A stretch of DNA of 35,761 nt from Xanthobacter autotrophicus (lineage in GTDB: Bacteria; Pseudomonadota; Alphaproteobacteria; Rhizobiales; Xanthobacteraceae), in NCBI RefSeq assembly GCF_029991245.1, contig NZ_JAIVFO010000031.1, positions 1 to 35,761 of the forward strand, in the 5' to 3' direction. A program made the translations under genes and the position numbers. The stretch's first letter is position 1. Each line of letters starts with the position of its first letter. A model generated the notes under the pieces. The model saw only the letters and a list, made by a program, of their open reading frames with translations, did not search any database and had not been told where the DNA came from. Positions 21,914-30,242 of the stretch are shown piece by piece.

Positions 21914-23800
21914 ATGGCCCTCAGCTTTTCCCGCGACCGCACACGCCCCCTGCCATTCGCCGCCGAGATCGGCGCCCTTGGCGTGGTGTTCGGCGACATC
22001 GGCACCAGCCCGCTCTACGCCCTCAAGCAGGGCGTCCTGGCGGTGGGCGGCACCAATTTCCTCGGCGCCGACGTGCTGGGGCTGCTCTCCCTCATCACCT
22101 GGAGCATCATCCTTTCCGTCACGGTGAAATACGTGATGCTGGTGCTGCGGGCGGACAATGACGGCGAAGGCGGCATTCTCGCCCTGGTCACCCTGCTCGA
22201 TCTCCACCGCAGCGCTCTGGGCATGCGCTGGTACCTGCTGGCGGCCGGCCTACTCGGTGCCGCCATGCTCATCGGCGACGGCGTGCTCACCCCGGCCATG
22301 TCGGTGCTCTCGGCCATCGAGGGGCTCCAGGTCATCGCGCCGGAGCTGGAGCACTGGGTCGTGACCCTCACCGTGCTGGTGCTGCTCGCCATCTTCCTGT
22401 CGCAACGGCTCGGCACGGAGCGCATCGCCGCCTTCTTCGGGCCGGTCATGCTGCTGTGGTTCGGCTCGCTCGCGGCGCTTGGCGTCTACGGCATTGTGCA
22501 GGCACCCCAGGTGCTGGCCGGGCTCGATCCGCGCTATGGCATCATGCTGATGGTGCAGCATCCCGGGCTCGCCGGTGTCATCCTCGGCGCCTGCTTCCTG
22601 GCGGTGACGGGCGGCGAGGCGCTGTATGCGGACCTCGGCCATTTCGGCCGCCCGGTGATCGCCCGCGCCTGGCTGTTCGTGGCCATGCCGGCGCTGCTGC
22701 TGAATTATTTCGGCCAGGGCGCGATCCTGCTAGTGGACCCGAACGCGGTGCGCAACCCGTTCTACGACCTGTCGCCGGACTGGTTCGACATCCCGCTGCT
22801 GTTCCTCGCCACGGCGGCGACGGTGATCGCCTCCCAGTCCATCATCACCGGCGTGTTCTCGCTGGCGAAGCAGGCCATCGAGCTGGGCTATTTGCCGCCC
22901 ATGCGCATCCGCTACACCTCCGAGCACAACGAGCAGCACATCTATGTGGGCCGCCTGAACTGGCTGCTGATGATCGCCTGCATCGCCGTGGTGCTGGGCT
23001 TCGAGGCCTCGGAAAGGCTGGCCTCGGCCTACGGCATCGCCGTGGCGTTCGCCATGGTCACCACCTCCATCCTGTTCATCGCCCAGGTGCACCGGGCCTG
23101 GGGCTGGCCCGCGCCGGCGGTGTGGGCCATGGCCACGGGCCTGATCGTCGTCGATTTCGCCTTCGCCGCGGCCAATCTCACCAAGCTCCATGACGGCGGC
23201 TGGCTGCCCCTGAGCATCGCCGGCGCGGTGATCTTCGTGATGGTGAGCTGGCGACGCGGGCTGGAGGGCGTGGTGGCCCAGCAGGTGCGCTTCACCGAGC
23301 CCCTCGACAGCTTCGTCGCCCGCAAGGACCGGGTGAACGACGTGGAAGCCCCGCGCACCGCCATCTTTCTGTCGCGGGCGGGTGCGATGACGCCGGTCGC
23401 CCTCTCGCGCATGGCGGACCTCCTGAAGGTCCGGTTCGAGAAGGCGGTGATCGTCTCGGTGTGGATCGCCGCGCGGCCCCGGGTCTCGGTGGAGGACCGG
23501 GTGAAGGTGACGACCCTCAACGAGGGCTTTGTGCGGGTGGATCTGCGCTTCGGCTACATGCAGCAGATCGATGTTCCCTCCGTGCTCGGCCCGGCGCTCA
23601 GCGCCCGCGGCATCGATCCGGACGCGGCCATCTACGTGATCGGCCACGAGCGGATCATCCCGCCCGACGAGGTGACGAAGATCAAGGACGTGGTGGCGCA
23701 TGTGTTCGCCTTCCTCGCCCGGAACGCGGAGCGCTCGGTGGACCGGTTCGGTCTGCCGCGGGCCCGCACGGTGGAAATCGGCTATCCGGTGAAGCTCTAA
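21914..23800 (+). CDS. kup: Potassium transporter Kup
   Basis: A 628-residue low-affinity K+/H+ symporter of the KUP/HAK/KT family. The family N-terminal motif GALGVVFGDIGTSPLYALK spans residues 20-38. About twelve transmembrane helices run to residue 440. The conserved TGGEALYADLGHFG segment and the QSIITGVFSLAKQAIELGYLPP segment are both present. The cytoplasmic C-terminal domain (about 445-628) includes VEAPRTAIFLSRAGAMTPVAL and the GHERIIP region. Length is standard. ATG 21914 has only a weak ribosome-binding site. Confidence 0.95.
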   Translation: MALSFSRDRTRPLPFAAEIGALGVVFGDIGTSPLYALKQGVLAVGGTNFLGADVLGLLSLITWSIILSVTVKYVMLVLRADNDGEGGILALVTLLDLHRSALGMRWYLLAAGLLGAAMLIGDGVLTPAMSVLSAIEGLQVIAPELEHWVVTLTVLVLLAIFLSQRLGTERIAAFFGPVMLLWFGSLAALGVYGIVQAPQVLAGLDPRYGIMLMVQHPGLAGVILGACFLAVTGGEALYADLGHFGRPVIARAWLFVAMPALLLNYFGQGAILLVDPNAVRNPFYDLSPDWFDIPLLFLATAATVIASQSIITGVFSLAKQAIELGYLPPMRIRYTSEHNEQHIYVGRLNWLLMIACIAVVLGFEASERLASAYGIAVAFAMVTTSILFIAQVHRAWGWPAPAVWAMATGLIVVDFAFAAANLTKLHDGGWLPLSIAGAVIFVMVSWRRGLEGVVAQQVRFTEPLDSFVARKDRVNDVEAPRTAIFLSRAGAMTPVALSRMADLLKVRFEKAVIVSVWIAARPRVSVEDRVKVTTLNEGFVRVDLRFGYMQQIDVPSVLGPALSARGIDPDAAIYVIGHERIIPPDEVTKIKDVVAHVFAFLARNAERSVDRFGLPRARTVEIGYPVKL

Positions 23801-24042
23801 AGCGCGCACACCGGCAGGCGCCGCGCCGTCACGGCGGGGGAAGAGCGGTTTGAAATCGCAGGCCGCCATGGACCGGCGGCTAGGGATGCGCCCCCTTGAA
23901 GGGTGGCCATCGAACAAAACAACCTGAACACGCCGGCGGCTTCACCATGCGAAAAGAGTGAGAATAGCCCTTCAATCTCGCGCGAAAGCGTGCAGATGTG
24001 GGCAGGCCGGTGACGTTGCGGGCGGGGGATATCGGTGACGCA

Positions 24043-25119
24043 ATGGGTGTTCGGGCGGTAGCTTCGAAAATCTGGGTTTTCCTGCGGGATCGGGTGGGTC
24101 TGCACGGGCTGGGCTTCGTCCTGAGCCTGGTGGTGATCGCGTTTGCCGCCACCGTGCTCTACCGCATGCTTCACAACCTGAAGCTCGCGGACGTGATGGA
24201 CGCCCTCGCGGAGAAGGACCCGCGCAACGTCGTCATCGGCTTCCTGCTGGTGGCGGGGGCCTATCTCACGCTCACTTTCTATGACTGGTTCGCCCTGCGC
24301 ACCATCGGCAAGCGCCATGTGCCGTACCGCATCGCGGCGCTGGCGGGCTTCTGCTCCTATTCCATTGGCCACAACGTGGGCTTCACCGTCTTCACCGGCG
24401 GCTCGGTGCGCTACCGCATCTATTCCGCCTGGGGGCTCGGGGCCATCGACGTGGCCAAGATCTGCTTCGTGGCGGGGCTCACCTTCTGGCTCGGCAACAT
24501 CGCGGTGCTGGGCCTCGGCATCACCATCCATCCGGAGGCGGCCACGGCGGTGGACCACCTGCCCCCCGTCATCAACCGCATGATCGGCATCGGCGCGCTG
24601 GCGGTGCTGGCGGGCTACATCACCTGGGTGTCGCTGGCGCCGCGCCACATCGGCCGCTCGTCCTGGTTCGTGACGCTGCCGCGCGGGCGCACCACCCTGG
24701 TGCAGGTGGGCATCGGCATCCTCGACCTCACCCTGTGCGCCGCCGCCATGTACATGCTGATGCCGTCGACGCCCTATATCGACCCGGTGTCGCTGGCGGT
24801 CATCTTCGTCACCGCGACGCTGCTCGGCTTCGCCAGCCACGCCCCCGGCGGCCTGGGCGTGTTCGATGCGGCGCTGCTCGTCGCCCTGCCCCAGTTCGAC
24901 AAGAGCGAACTTCTGGCCGCGCTGCTCATCTTCCGCCTATTCTACTATATCGTGCCCTTCGCCCTGTCGCTCACCCTGCTCGGCGCGCGGGAACTGAGCC
25001 TGCGCCTTGCGGCACCGGCCGAGGCGCCGGCGGTGCCGGACGGGAGCGGCGCGGGCGTCCACACCGCCGGGACGGCCAAGGTGGCCTCCAAGGCCGCCGC
25101 CAAATCCGCCGCCGAATGA
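24043..25119 (+). CDS. UPF0104 membrane protein (MprF N-terminal-like)
   Basis: A 358-residue polytopic membrane protein of the UPF0104/YbhN family, related to the lysyl-phosphatidylglycerol synthase transmembrane (flippase) region. Characteristic segments are FCSYSIGHNVGFTVFTGGSVRYRIYSAWGL, GFASHAPGGLGVFDAALL and FRLFYYIVPFALSLTLLGARE. It lacks the C-terminal aminoacyl-transferase domain of MprF, so lipid translocation or another membrane role is more likely than lysyl transfer. The C-terminal tail is Ala/Lys-rich (VASKAAAKSAAE). I use ATG 24043; a GTG at 23998 would add 15 residues. It is the last of three rightward genes here and has no obvious partner. Confidence 0.87.
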   Translation: MGVRAVASKIWVFLRDRVGLHGLGFVLSLVVIAFAATVLYRMLHNLKLADVMDALAEKDPRNVVIGFLLVAGAYLTLTFYDWFALRTIGKRHVPYRIAALAGFCSYSIGHNVGFTVFTGGSVRYRIYSAWGLGAIDVAKICFVAGLTFWLGNIAVLGLGITIHPEAATAVDHLPPVINRMIGIGALAVLAGYITWVSLAPRHIGRSSWFVTLPRGRTTLVQVGIGILDLTLCAAAMYMLMPSTPYIDPVSLAVIFVTATLLGFASHAPGGLGVFDAALLVALPQFDKSELLAALLIFRLFYYIVPFALSLTLLGARELSLRLAAPAEAPAVPDGSGAGVHTAGTAKVASKAAAKSAAE

Positions 25120-25282
25120 CGGTGGCTCCTGCCGGCCACCACCGGCGGGATCGAACAGGGCGCGGGCGGGCCGGCGCCCATGGCATGGGTCCGCGCCAGC
25201 GGGCAGCTTGCCCACAGCTGATTTGCACCCGCCGGACCTGACCGCCGCCGATTTACCCGCTGCGGTCTGCCCCCGAGACGAC

Positions 25283-25324
25283 TTGCGGTTTCGCCAGCGA
25301 GAATATAAAAAGCGAGCGCTCGCT
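25283..25324 (+). promoter_or_regulatory. Promoter with overlapping TetR-type operator
   Basis: TTGCGG (25283-25288) and TATAAA (25304-25309) are 15 bases apart. Directly after the -10 box, AGCGAGCGCTCGCT (25311-25324) is a perfect 14-bp palindrome flanked by AAAA and CTTTT. The operator covers the probable start site of the dehydrogenase operon, which is ideal for repression. The TetR gene converging on this operon is the natural candidate regulator. Confidence 0.72.
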
Positions 25325-25354
25325 CTTTTATTGTACCCCGCCATCGAGGTCGCC

Positions 25355-26569
25355 ATGGACTTCACCATCTCCCCCGCCCTCGAGGACCTGCGGCGCCGCA
25401 TCGGCGCGTTCGTGGACCGCGAGATCATTCCGCTGGAAGCCGACCCCGCCGCCTATGACGCCCATGAGAACATCGCGCCCGCCCCCCTGGCACGGCTGCG
25501 GGAGAAGGCGCGGGCCGAGGGCCTGTGGAACCTCCAGCTGAAGCCGGAGAGCGGCGGCCTCGGCGTCGGCCGGGTGGGCATGGCGGTCTGCTACACCGAG
25601 ATGAACCGCTCCATCTTCGGCCCCGTGGTGTTCAATTCCGCCGCGCCCGACGACGGCAACATGATGGTGCTGGAGGCGGTGGGCACGCCGGCGCAGAAGG
25701 AAAAATGGCTCGCCCCCATCGCGTCCGGCGCGGTGCGCTCCGCCTTCGTGATGACCGAGCCCCATCCCGGCGGCGGCTCCGACCCCGGCATGATGCTCAC
25801 CCGCGCCGAGAAGCAGCCGAACGGCAGCTATCGCATCTACGGCCGCAAATGGTTCATCACCGGCGCGGAGGAGGCCGCCCACCTCATCCTCATCGCCCGC
25901 ACCTGCGATGATCCCCGCACCGGCCTCACCGCCTTCGCCTTCCATCGCGACGCGCCGGGCTGGCGCATCGTGCGCCGCATCCCCATCATGGGGCCGGAAG
26001 AGCATGGCGGCCATTGCGAACTGGAGTTCGACGGCCTCGAAATCCCGCCGGAAGACGTGCTGCTGGGCGAGGGCAAGGGCCTGCGCGTGACCCAGATCCG
26101 CCTGGGGCCGGCGCGCCTCACCCATTGCATGCGCTGGCTGGGCCTTGCCATGCGCTGCGTGGACATCGCGCGGGACTATGCGAACGTGCGCTACGGCTTC
26201 GGGGTGCGCCTCGCCGACCGCGAAAGCGTGCAGACCCTGCTGGGCCGTATCGCCATGGACATCGAGATCGGCCGCCTCCTCACCATGAAGGCGGCGTGGG
26301 AGCTGGATCGCGGCGGCCTTGCCCGCAAGGAGGTGTCCATGGCCAAGATCAAGGCCGCCAACACCCTGCACCTCGCCGCCGACAGCGCCATCCAGATCAA
26401 CGGCGCGCGCGGCTATTCCAAGGATACGGTGCTGGAGTGGATCTACCGCTACGCCCGCCAGGCCCGCCTGGTGGACGGCGCCGACGCGGTGCACGAAATG
26501 GTACTGAACCGCTTCCTGGAGAAGGAAGAAGGCGCCTTCTGGAACTGGCCGGTGGGAGAGGGCGCATGA
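25355..26569 (+). CDS. Acyl-CoA dehydrogenase, ACAD10/ACAD11 type
   Basis: A 404-residue FAD-dependent acyl-CoA dehydrogenase. The FAD/substrate segment FVMTEPHPGGGSDP, the GRKWFITGAEEA strand and RLGPARLTHCMRWLGLAMRC (the ACAD10/11 'RLGPGR-HHCMR' motif) place it in the ACAD10/11 group. The usual catalytic 'YEGT' is replaced by DGADAVH (374-380), resembling the DGPDEVH of ACAD11-type enzymes. Animal ACAD10/11 and bacterial LvaC act on phosphorylated 4-hydroxyacyl-CoAs, eliminating phosphate. ATG 25355 (MDFTISPALE) follows GAGGT. Its stop overlaps the start of the phosphotransferase gene as ATGA, so the two are translationally coupled. The specific substrate is unknown. Confidence 0.92.
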   Translation: MDFTISPALEDLRRRIGAFVDREIIPLEADPAAYDAHENIAPAPLARLREKARAEGLWNLQLKPESGGLGVGRVGMAVCYTEMNRSIFGPVVFNSAAPDDGNMMVLEAVGTPAQKEKWLAPIASGAVRSAFVMTEPHPGGGSDPGMMLTRAEKQPNGSYRIYGRKWFITGAEEAAHLILIARTCDDPRTGLTAFAFHRDAPGWRIVRRIPIMGPEEHGGHCELEFDGLEIPPEDVLLGEGKGLRVTQIRLGPARLTHCMRWLGLAMRCVDIARDYANVRYGFGVRLADRESVQTLLGRIAMDIEIGRLLTMKAAWELDRGGLARKEVSMAKIKAANTLHLAADSAIQINGARGYSKDTVLEWIYRYARQARLVDGADAVHEMVLNRFLEKEEGAFWNWPVGEGA

Positions 26570-27582
26570 ATGCATACGGCTTCGACGTCGGCGCCCTCGA
26601 CGCCCATCTCAAGGCGCACATAAGCGGCCTTCAGGGCGCGCCCAGGCTCCAGCCCATTTCCGGCGGCCAGTCCAACCCCACCTTCTTCGTCACCTACGCC
26701 AACCGCGCGCTGGTGCTGCGCAAGCAGCCGCCGGGGGAATTGCTGCCCTCCGCCCATGCGGTGGACCGGGAATTCCGTATCATGCGGGCGCTGGCCGATA
26801 CGCCGGTGCCGGTGCCGCCGGCGCTGCTGCTGTGCGAGGACCGCTCGGTCATCGGCACCTTGTTCTATGTGATGGACAAGGTGGAGGGCCGCGTGTTCCA
26901 CGACTGCACCCTGCCCGGTGTCTCCCCTGGGGAGCGCGGCGCCATGTATGCCGCCATGGCGCAGACTTTGGCGGCGCTGCACAACGTGGATTTCGCCGCC
27001 GCCGGCCTCGCCGATTTCGGCCGTCCGGGCAATTATTTCGGCCGCCAGATCACCCGCTGGACCCGCCAGTGGGAGTTGTCCAAGACCCGCGAGGACGCCA
27101 GCATCGACCGCCTGGTGGCCTGGCTGCCGGCCCATGTCCCCGCCGACTCGCCGGCGGACGACACCACCCGCATCGCCCATGGCGACTACCGCATGGGCAA
27201 TCTCATGTTCCACCCCTCCCGCCCCGAGGTGGTGGCGGTGCTGGACTGGGAATTGTCCACCCTGGGCCATCCACTCGCCGACCTCGCCCATTGCGCCATG
27301 GCCTGGGTGTCGCGGCCGGAGGAATACGGCGGCATCGCAGGGCTCGATCTCGACGCGCTGGGCATCCCCTCCCGCGCGGATTTCGTGGCGCAGTATGAGG
27401 CGGCGGCGACCCATGGCCTGACGCTCACAAACTTCCACATGGCGTTCGCTTTGTTCCGCTGGGCGGTGATCTTCGAGGGCATCGCCGCGCGGGCGAAAGC
27501 CGGCAACGCGGCGGCGGAAGGCGCGGCGGAAACCGGCGCGCTGGCCGAAGCCTTCGCGCGCAGGGCGGCGGAATTTACGTGA
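26566..27582 (+). CDS. Phosphotransferase (APH/ACAD10 kinase-like)
   Basis: A 338-residue protein-kinase-fold phosphotransferase. The Gly-rich loop is ISGGQSNPTFFV (31-42), with Lys53 in VLRKQP as the ATP-contacting lysine. The catalytic HGDYRMGNLMFHP (205-217) contains Asp207 and Asn212, and AVLDWELSTLGHPLADLA (224-241) supplies the metal-binding Asp227. This domain is fused to the dehydrogenase in animal ACAD10/11 and is a separate kinase (LvaA) in the Pseudomonas levulinate pathway, where it phosphorylates the 4-hydroxyl of 4-hydroxyacyl-CoA. The overlap with the dehydrogenase gene supports joint action. Aminoglycoside resistance is unlikely in this context. Confidence 0.9.
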   Translation: MNAYGFDVGALDAHLKAHISGLQGAPRLQPISGGQSNPTFFVTYANRALVLRKQPPGELLPSAHAVDREFRIMRALADTPVPVPPALLLCEDRSVIGTLFYVMDKVEGRVFHDCTLPGVSPGERGAMYAAMAQTLAALHNVDFAAAGLADFGRPGNYFGRQITRWTRQWELSKTREDASIDRLVAWLPAHVPADSPADDTTRIAHGDYRMGNLMFHPSRPEVVAVLDWELSTLGHPLADLAHCAMAWVSRPEEYGGIAGLDLDALGIPSRADFVAQYEAAATHGLTLTNFHMAFALFRWAVIFEGIAARAKAGNAAAEGAAETGALAEAFARRAAEFT

Positions 27583-28321
27583 GCCCCCTGCCCCGCACCG
27601 CCAGCGCGCCGTCCACGAAGCGCGTGACCTGCGCGGCATAGGTCTGCGCATCGATGCCGCGCTCGCGATACTTGCTGCGCTTCACGTACCAGTCCTGAAG
27701 CAGCGGCTTGATGAGGGTGGCGGCGAACAGCGGGTCCTCGGCGGAAAACACGCCCTGCCGCACGCCTTCCGCAATCACGTCCGCGAAGATGCGCTCGGTC
27801 AGCCGCTCGCTGTCCACCGCGCGCTTCCGGGCCTCGGGCGGGAAGGCCTTCGCCTCCATGTAGGCGAACACGAACCAGGGATGCATGGCCTCCGACAGCC
27901 GCACGTGCGCGGCGATCAGCCAGTCGAGGTGCGCCGCAGGGTCCGCGCGTACCCCCTCGGGCGCGTGGCCCAGCGCCGCCTCGACGGCGTGGGAGACCTC
28001 GCCGAGGATCATCAGCAGCAGGGTGTCCTTGCTGTCGAGGTAGGAATAGAGCCCGCCCATGCTGAGGCCGGATTCGGCGGCCAGCTGGCGCAGGGTCATG
28101 GCGTGGAAACCCTGGCGGTTGGAGAGCTTCAGCGCCGCATCGATGATGCGCGCCAGATTCGCCACCGCCACATGGGGCTTCTGCACCTTGATGAGGTCGC
28201 GGTGACGCGCATGGATGCGCGCCGAAAGCGCTTCCAGCGAATGGTCTTCAAGCGCAGGTCCGGGCGCATCGGCGTCGAGCGAATGGATCTCGCCAGCTTC
28301 GGCCCTCTCGTCTGCGCCCAA
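27575..28321 (-). CDS. TetR family transcriptional regulator
   Basis: A 248-residue regulator. The helix-turn-helix domain covers about 55-103 (ARIIDAALKLSNRQGFHAMTLRQLAAESGLSMGGLYSYLDSKDTLLL). The C-terminal ligand domain follows. About 50 residues precede the DNA-binding domain, longer than usual; the TTG start at 28321 is set by the open frame and may be too early, with a GTG around residue 46 as alternative. It converges on the phosphotransferase gene with an 8-base overlap. A perfect palindrome at the dehydrogenase promoter is its probable operator, and an acyl-CoA is a plausible inducer; both are inference. Confidence 0.9.
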   Translation of the reverse strand: MGADERAEAGEIHSLDADAPGPALEDHSLEALSARIHARHRDLIKVQKPHVAVANLARIIDAALKLSNRQGFHAMTLRQLAAESGLSMGGLYSYLDSKDTLLLMILGEVSHAVEAALGHAPEGVRADPAAHLDWLIAAHVRLSEAMHPWFVFAYMEAKAFPPEARKRAVDSERLTERIFADVIAEGVRQGVFSAEDPLFAATLIKPLLQDWYVKRSKYRERGIDAQTYAAQVTRFVDGALAVRGRGLT

Positions 28322-28348
28322 CCTTCAGCCCCCGACCTTCAGCCCCCA
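28321..28348 (-). repeat. 14-bp tandem duplication at the tetR start
   Basis: ACCTTCAGCCCCCG (28321-28334) and ACCTTCAGCCCCCA (28335-28348) are head-to-tail. In the gene's direction each copy reads GGGGGCTGAAGGT, so the purine-rich ribosome-binding candidate is duplicated directly before the TTG start. Confidence 0.85.
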
Positions 28349-28439
28349 GGAACGGGGCAGACTGCGGCGCAGCGAGCGAAAGTCAAGCACGCAGGAGCCG
28401 CGCGGCAGATGACACGCAGCGCGGTCGCGCGCAGCCGCC

Positions 28440-28658
28440 TCAGACCATGGCGCAGAGCGCTTCCATGCGGGCGCAGACATCGCTCAGGGACGGCGCCGTG
28501 CCATCGCTCGGCAGGGCCAGGAGCAGGTCGGCGAAATCGTCGGCCTCCTGCTGGCGCAGGAAGCGAACCACGTCGTCGATGCTGGAAGCCTGCGTCTCCG
28601 CATCGCCGATGACGATGCGCAGGGAAAAGGGATCGGTCGGCGGAAGGCTGCGTCCCAT
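28440..28658 (-). CDS. Small hypothetical protein
   Basis: A 72-residue soluble protein, MGRSLPPTDPFSLRIVIGDAE onward. A short beta segment (LRIVIGD) is followed by helices (DDVVRFLRQQEADDFADLLLALPS, LSDVCARMEALCAMV). The layout recalls DUF982-type small proteins of rhizobia, but the similarity is weak. GGAG lies six bases before ATG 28658; the upstream ATG pair at 28694-28697 has no ribosome-binding site. Confidence 0.65.
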   Translation of the reverse strand: MGRSLPPTDPFSLRIVIGDAETQASSIDDVVRFLRQQEADDFADLLLALPSDGTAPSLSDVCARMEALCAMV

Positions 28659-28771
28659 GGTGATCTCCACTGCCGGCGCGCCGCGCGGGCGCATCATGGC
28701 AACCGGAGAATGAACGCGGCCTTCGCCGAAGGGTTCCCTCGTCTCGTGGGCGCACGGCCGCCTTCGCGCAC

Positions 28772-29242
28772 TCAGGCGCCGTGCAGGATGAGGTCCGGCA
28801 GGCGGCGGGTCAGGGTGCGCAGCACGCTCTGGGAGCCCTTGTTCATCACGTCGAACACCGCGTCGGAGGTGGCGTCCAGGCTGAAGCCGTCATGGACGAA
28901 GCGGAAATGGGTGCCCCCGCTCTCGGTCGGGGTGAGGGTCCAGGTGACCACCGTATCGATATAATGGCCGAAGCCCTTCAGTTCCTCGTGGCCGCCCTTC
29001 CAGCTGAAGGACAATTCGCGCGGGGCGATGGCGGTCTTCACCTGGCACTGGAACTCGCCGTCCCAGCGCTCGATGGGCCGGCCCCAGATGGTGAACCTGT
29101 GCCCGTCCAGGGGCTGGATGTCGTTGGGAAAGAACCAGACGGCGAGCCACTCGGAATCGGTAATGGCGCGCCATACGATGTCCACCGGCTGCTCGAACTC
29201 GGCTTCGGTGACGATGGAGCGGGTCTCGACAACATCCGACAT
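28772..29242 (-). CDS. SRPBCC/AHSA1-type domain protein
   Basis: A 156-residue START-like fold protein of the AHSA1 (activator of Hsp90 ATPase homolog) group. VTEAEFEQPVDIVWRAITDSEWLAVWFFPNDIQPLDGHRFTIWG carries the typical 'VW-A-TD-E-L--W' pattern and ends in the long C-terminal helix (DVMNKGSQSVLRTLTRRL). These domains hold a hydrophobic cavity; bacterial members are mostly uncharacterised. ATG 29242 has GGAG eight bases upstream. A terminator-like hairpin separates it from the gene upstream. Confidence 0.87.
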   Translation of the reverse strand: MSDVVETRSIVTEAEFEQPVDIVWRAITDSEWLAVWFFPNDIQPLDGHRFTIWGRPIERWDGEFQCQVKTAIAPRELSFSWKGGHEELKGFGHYIDTVVTWTLTPTESGGTHFRFVHDGFSLDATSDAVFDVMNKGSQSVLRTLTRRLPDLILHGA

Positions 29243-29264
29243 GGACGAAACTCCCAAAAAAAAG

Positions 29265-29314
29265 GCGATCAAACAAAAGGCGTGGCCCGTCTTGCGAGAA
29301 AGCAAGAAGCGGGC
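29265..29314 (-). terminator. Terminator of the 158-residue hypothetical gene
   Basis: GCCCGTCTTGC (29285-29295) pairs with GCAAGAAGCGGGC (29302-29314) with a two-base bulge and a GAGAAA loop. On the minus strand CACGCCTTTTGTTTG follows. It starts one base after the stop codon of the gene at 29316. Confidence 0.6.
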
Positions 29315-29315
29315 C

Positions 29316-29792
29316 TCAGGCCGCGTCGCGCGCCCCTCCGGCGAGGGCGGCGCGGAACTGGCGGGCGAAGACGGCGTGGTCGTCGGCCTGTGCGAACAGG
29401 ATGTCCGCGCTCCACTCGATGCTGTGCGTGCCGTCCGGCCAGATCCGCTCGGCGCGATGCCACGACAGGGCCGGCCAGCGCGGATTGCGCCGGGGCAAGC
29501 CATCGGGCCCCCGCTCGCCCGGACGGCCGAGATGGAAGCTCAGGAAGGCCACCACCTCGGGGCGAAACGCGAGGGCAAAGGCGACGCCGTGCCGGATCGT
29601 CCGGGGCGGCGGCCGCACCAGCCCCTGCTCGATCACGGCAAAGCCCGCCGGCCCATCGCCGGCGGCAAGCTCGCGCAGCACCAGCACGCGGAAGCCATGC
29701 TCCAGCACCAGGGCGGGAACGGCGTGGATGGCCACGGCCTCGTCATGGAAGGGCGCACCGGCGCCGACGGACGGCTCGGGCGGCGCGCTCAT
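29316..29792 (-). CDS. Hypothetical protein
   Basis: A 158-residue soluble protein starting MSAPPEPSVGAGAPFHDEAV. It has alternating strands and helices (HGFRVLVLRELAAGDGPAGFAVIEQGL, HGVAFALAFRPEVVAFLSFHLG) and a Trp-rich late part (NPRWPALSWHRAERIWPDGTHSIEWSADILFAQADDH). I do not recognise the family. ATG 29792 lacks a good ribosome-binding site; a TTG at 29810 is the alternative. The structured composition and the terminator directly after its stop support a real gene. Confidence 0.68.
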   Translation of the reverse strand: MSAPPEPSVGAGAPFHDEAVAIHAVPALVLEHGFRVLVLRELAAGDGPAGFAVIEQGLVRPPPRTIRHGVAFALAFRPEVVAFLSFHLGRPGERGPDGLPRRNPRWPALSWHRAERIWPDGTHSIEWSADILFAQADDHAVFARQFRAALAGGARDAA

Positions 29793-29893
29793 GCGGGCGC
29801 GCCCGGGCAAAGGCCGGCCGGAATCGATCCCGCTGGCATTGTTCCTGCTTCGCCCGGAGCGCCCCTGGCACGGGGTGGGCGAGAGGGCACATC

Positions 29894-30229
29894 TTGGTCA
29901 AGATCGACTACATTCCCGAACTCAGCGAAGTGCGCATGGAGCGGCGCGCCCCGGAGGGGCCGTACAGCCTCGACGCCGACGACCGCGCCTATATCGAGGG
30001 CTGCCTGCGGCAGGTGGAGACGGCCTTCGGCACGCAGGGCTTTGCCGGCATGCCGTTCGAGGCCATCCCCGGCCGCGCGCTGATGCACCGCCTCATCGTG
30101 TGGTGGCGCACCCTGGAGCCGGAAAACGAGGCGCAGACCGAGGCCCACGCCCAATTGCCCGGCGCCATCCGCCTGCTCGACACGGTTTCCGCCTATCTGG
30201 AGGAGAAGGCGCGCGGCGGCAGAAGCTGA
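29894..30229 (+). CDS. Hypothetical protein
   Basis: A 111-residue soluble protein, MVKIDYIPELSEVRMERRAP at the start, mostly helical after residue 28 (DRAYIEGCLRQVETAFG, EAQTEAHAQLPGAIRLLDTVSAYLEEKARGG). The start is TTG 29894, chosen because GAGAGG lies seven bases upstream and the protein begins immediately with a plausible strand. It is transcribed towards hicB, with a 13-base gap between stop codons. Function unknown. Confidence 0.7.
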   Translation: MVKIDYIPELSEVRMERRAPEGPYSLDADDRAYIEGCLRQVETAFGTQGFAGMPFEAIPGRALMHRLIVWWRTLEPENEAQTEAHAQLPGAIRLLDTVSAYLEEKARGGRS

Positions 30230-30242
30230 GACCGGCACCGCC

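Noticed and set aside
26566-27582. Aminoglycoside resistance phosphotransferase
   Set aside because: Although the fold is shared, the overlap with an ACAD10/11-type dehydrogenase and the DWELSTLGHPLADLA-type motif fit the acyl-CoA kinase group better.
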